In this document: one piece after another, positions 63,059-64,000 of the stretch
Numbering within the stretch: the stretch's first letter is position 1
Layout of the letters: every line of letters begins with the position of its first letter
From: Alistipes sp. dk3624
GTDB taxonomy: Bacteria > Bacteroidota > Bacteroidia > Bacteroidales > Rikenellaceae
Length of the DNA stretch: 64,000 nucleotides
Reading direction: 5' to 3'
Assembly: GCF_009557455.1 (NCBI RefSeq)
Contig: NZ_CP045651.1
Span: 620,001 to 684,000 of the forward strand
The notes under the pieces: generated by a model
Told to the model about the DNA's origin: nothing
Database searches by the model: none
What the model saw: the letters and a program-made list of their open reading frames with translations, nothing else
Made by a program: the position numbers and the translations under genes

Positions 63059-64000
63059 ATGATGCGCCTGAGCTATCGAAAAAAACTGTTTTTTTACTTC
63101 CTGATCGTATTCGCCGTTTTCGCGGCGATCGTCGTCTTCGTCCAGCAAAACCGCGAACGAACCTTCAGAAACGACGAGTTCAAACGGGGAATGGACGTTT
63201 ACGCGACGCTGATCTCGAAATACATCGCCGAAAACCATCTGACCGCTCCGGATTCGATGTCCCGGCTTGACAGCCTGCTGCCGCTGCTGCCCCGGGATCT
63301 GCGGATAAGCATCATCGACCGGCGCGGCAACGTGCTGTTCGACAACGGCTCCGACGGAAAACCGATCGTCGAGAACCACCTGTCGCGGCCCGAAATCGCC
63401 CAAGCGCTGATCCGCGGCGGCGGAAGCCACATTCGGCACTCGGCAACCACCGGAAAAACTTATTATTACTATGCGCGGCTGTTCGGCAACGATTTCGTCC
63501 GGGTGGCGCTGCCTTACGACAACGCGGCGAAACTGAGCCTGAAAGCGGACGATTTCTTTCTTTATTTCATGTTGCTGCTTTTCTTTGTCGCGCTGATCTC
63601 GTTGCTGTACCTGTCCGACCGTTTCGGCAAGGCGGTCAGCGGATTGCGCGACTTTCTGGTCTCGACCGAGAACAACCGTCCCGATTTCGACAAGGTCAGA
63701 TTCCCGGATACCGAACTCGGCGAGATAGGCAACCGCATCGTCACCAATTACCGGCTGCTGCGCGAAAGCCGCAACCTGCTCGATACGGAACGTGAAAAAC
63801 TGATCCGCCACTTCCACTATTCGGACGAGGGAATCTGCATCTTTTCGCCGGACGGAGACAAAATTTATGCGAACTCGCACTTCATACAGCACCTCAACAC
63901 GATCCTCGACGAACCGACCTCCGACGCGACCGCAATTCTCCGGGCCAAAGATTTCGGCGACCTGCGCGAATTCCTGCAACGGCACCGGCCGGTCAACCCG
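63059..64000 (+). CDS. phoR: PhoR-like sensor histidine kinase, N-terminal part
   Basis: The gene runs off the window after 314 codons. It starts with ATGATG at 63059, 19 bases after phoB. The visible part has a membrane helix (about 10-28, LFFYFLIVFAVFAAIVVFV) and a periplasmic domain of about 130 residues (LPLLPRDLRISIIDRRGNVLFDNGSDGK is typical of this phylum's PhoR-like kinases). A second helix (about 163-182, FFLYFMLLLFFVALISLLYL), a HAMP-like linker and the start of a PAS domain (SDEGICIFSPDGDKIYANSHF) follow. The kinase core lies outside the window. The role is inferred from position behind phoB. Confidence 0.9.
   Translation, partial: MMRLSYRKKLFFYFLIVFAVFAAIVVFVQQNRERTFRNDEFKRGMDVYATLISKYIAENHLTAPDSMSRLDSLLPLLPRDLRISIIDRRGNVLFDNGSDGKPIVENHLSRPEIAQALIRGGGSHIRHSATTGKTYYYYARLFGNDFVRVALPYDNAAKLSLKADDFFLYFMLLLFFVALISLLYLSDRFGKAVSGLRDFLVSTENNRPDFDKVRFPDTELGEIGNRIVTNYRLLRESRNLLDTEREKLIRHFHYSDEGICIFSPDGDKIYANSHFIQHLNTILDEPTSDATAILRAKDFGDLREFLQRHRPVNP

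Overview
The window is a GC-rich chromosomal stretch from a member of the Bacteroidota. It most resembles the Alistipes/Rikenellaceae side of the phylum, but no rRNA or marker gene is present to settle the genus. The evidence is: promoter -7 boxes of the TAnnTTTG type, almost no Shine-Dalgarno sequences, secreted glycoside hydrolases, a NUDIX-type sugar regulator in front of xylose genes, large hybrid two-component kinases, and phylum-typical small families (DUF2023 beside flavodoxin, a DUF5074-like beta-propeller remnant). I saw no rRNA, tRNA, CRISPR array, prophage or intact insertion sequence.

Layout. 1-2.5 kb: tail of a biotin carrier protein, an acyl-CoA carboxyltransferase (propionate/methylmalonyl-CoA metabolism) and a beta-carbonic anhydrase. 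2.5-3.1 kb: truncated beta-propeller remnant. 3.2-6.4 kb: GH106 rhamnosidase-like enzyme. 6.5-16.9 kb (minus strand): a pentose utilisation block running NUDIX regulator, GH95, xylulokinase, xylose isomerase, sugar/H+ symporter, PA14-containing GH3. 17.2-18.6 kb: GH63-like secreted hydrolase with a very strong terminator. 18.9-23.1 kb: a 1388-residue multi-PAS soluble hybrid histidine kinase. 23.2-25.0 kb: a lipoprotein and a metallo-beta-lactamase-fold hydrolase. 25.3-34.1 kb: a tripartite ABC efflux system (adaptor, ATPase, two FtsX/MacB-like permeases, TolC) followed by an NtrC-type regulator and its kinase, with a good sigma-54 promoter and inverted repeats in front of the first gene. 34.4-38.1 kb: TIM-barrel sugar isomerase and GH78 rhamnosidase. 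38.2-41.8 kb (minus): alkyltransferase-like protein, then an RclR/RclC/RclA-like set. 41.9-46.1 kb: membrane protein convergent with a second hybrid kinase carrying a periplasmic binding-like domain. 46.4-49.1 kb: GH39-like hydrolase, DUF2284 protein and a Dph6-like ATP-pyrophosphatase. 49.4-51.2 kb: phosphoglycerate mutase and class I aldolase. 51.4-57.9 kb: YgbA, two small conserved proteins, an AsmA-like protein, an AI-2E family transporter, a hemerythrin/RIC protein with a LuxR regulator, and DUF2023 with flavodoxin. 58.0-64.0 kb: a complete pst-phoU-phoB operon running into phoR, preceded by a four-repeat Pho box.

How the parts work together. The first half centres on plant-polysaccharide breakdown: alpha-rhamnosidases of two families, GH95/GH3 coupled directly to xylose isomerisation and phosphorylation, and further secreted hydrolases. 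No SusC/SusD pair lies in the window. The second half holds stress and nutrient regulation: the efflux system carries its own regulators, redox/nitrosative proteins (Rcl set, YgbA, RIC hemerythrin, flavodoxin) cluster within about 20 kb, and the phosphate operon has both its regulator and its operator.

The strongest sequence-level observations beyond gene calling are the sigma-54 promoter with upstream dyads before the efflux operon, the four 11-bp-periodic GTAAC/TTAAC half-sites before pstS, the 11-bp direct repeat filling the NUDIX gene promoter spacer, and an inverted repeat filling the promoter spacer of the AI-2E family gene. Nothing here is convincingly a wholly new system. The best leads are the self-contained efflux regulon and the operator candidates.
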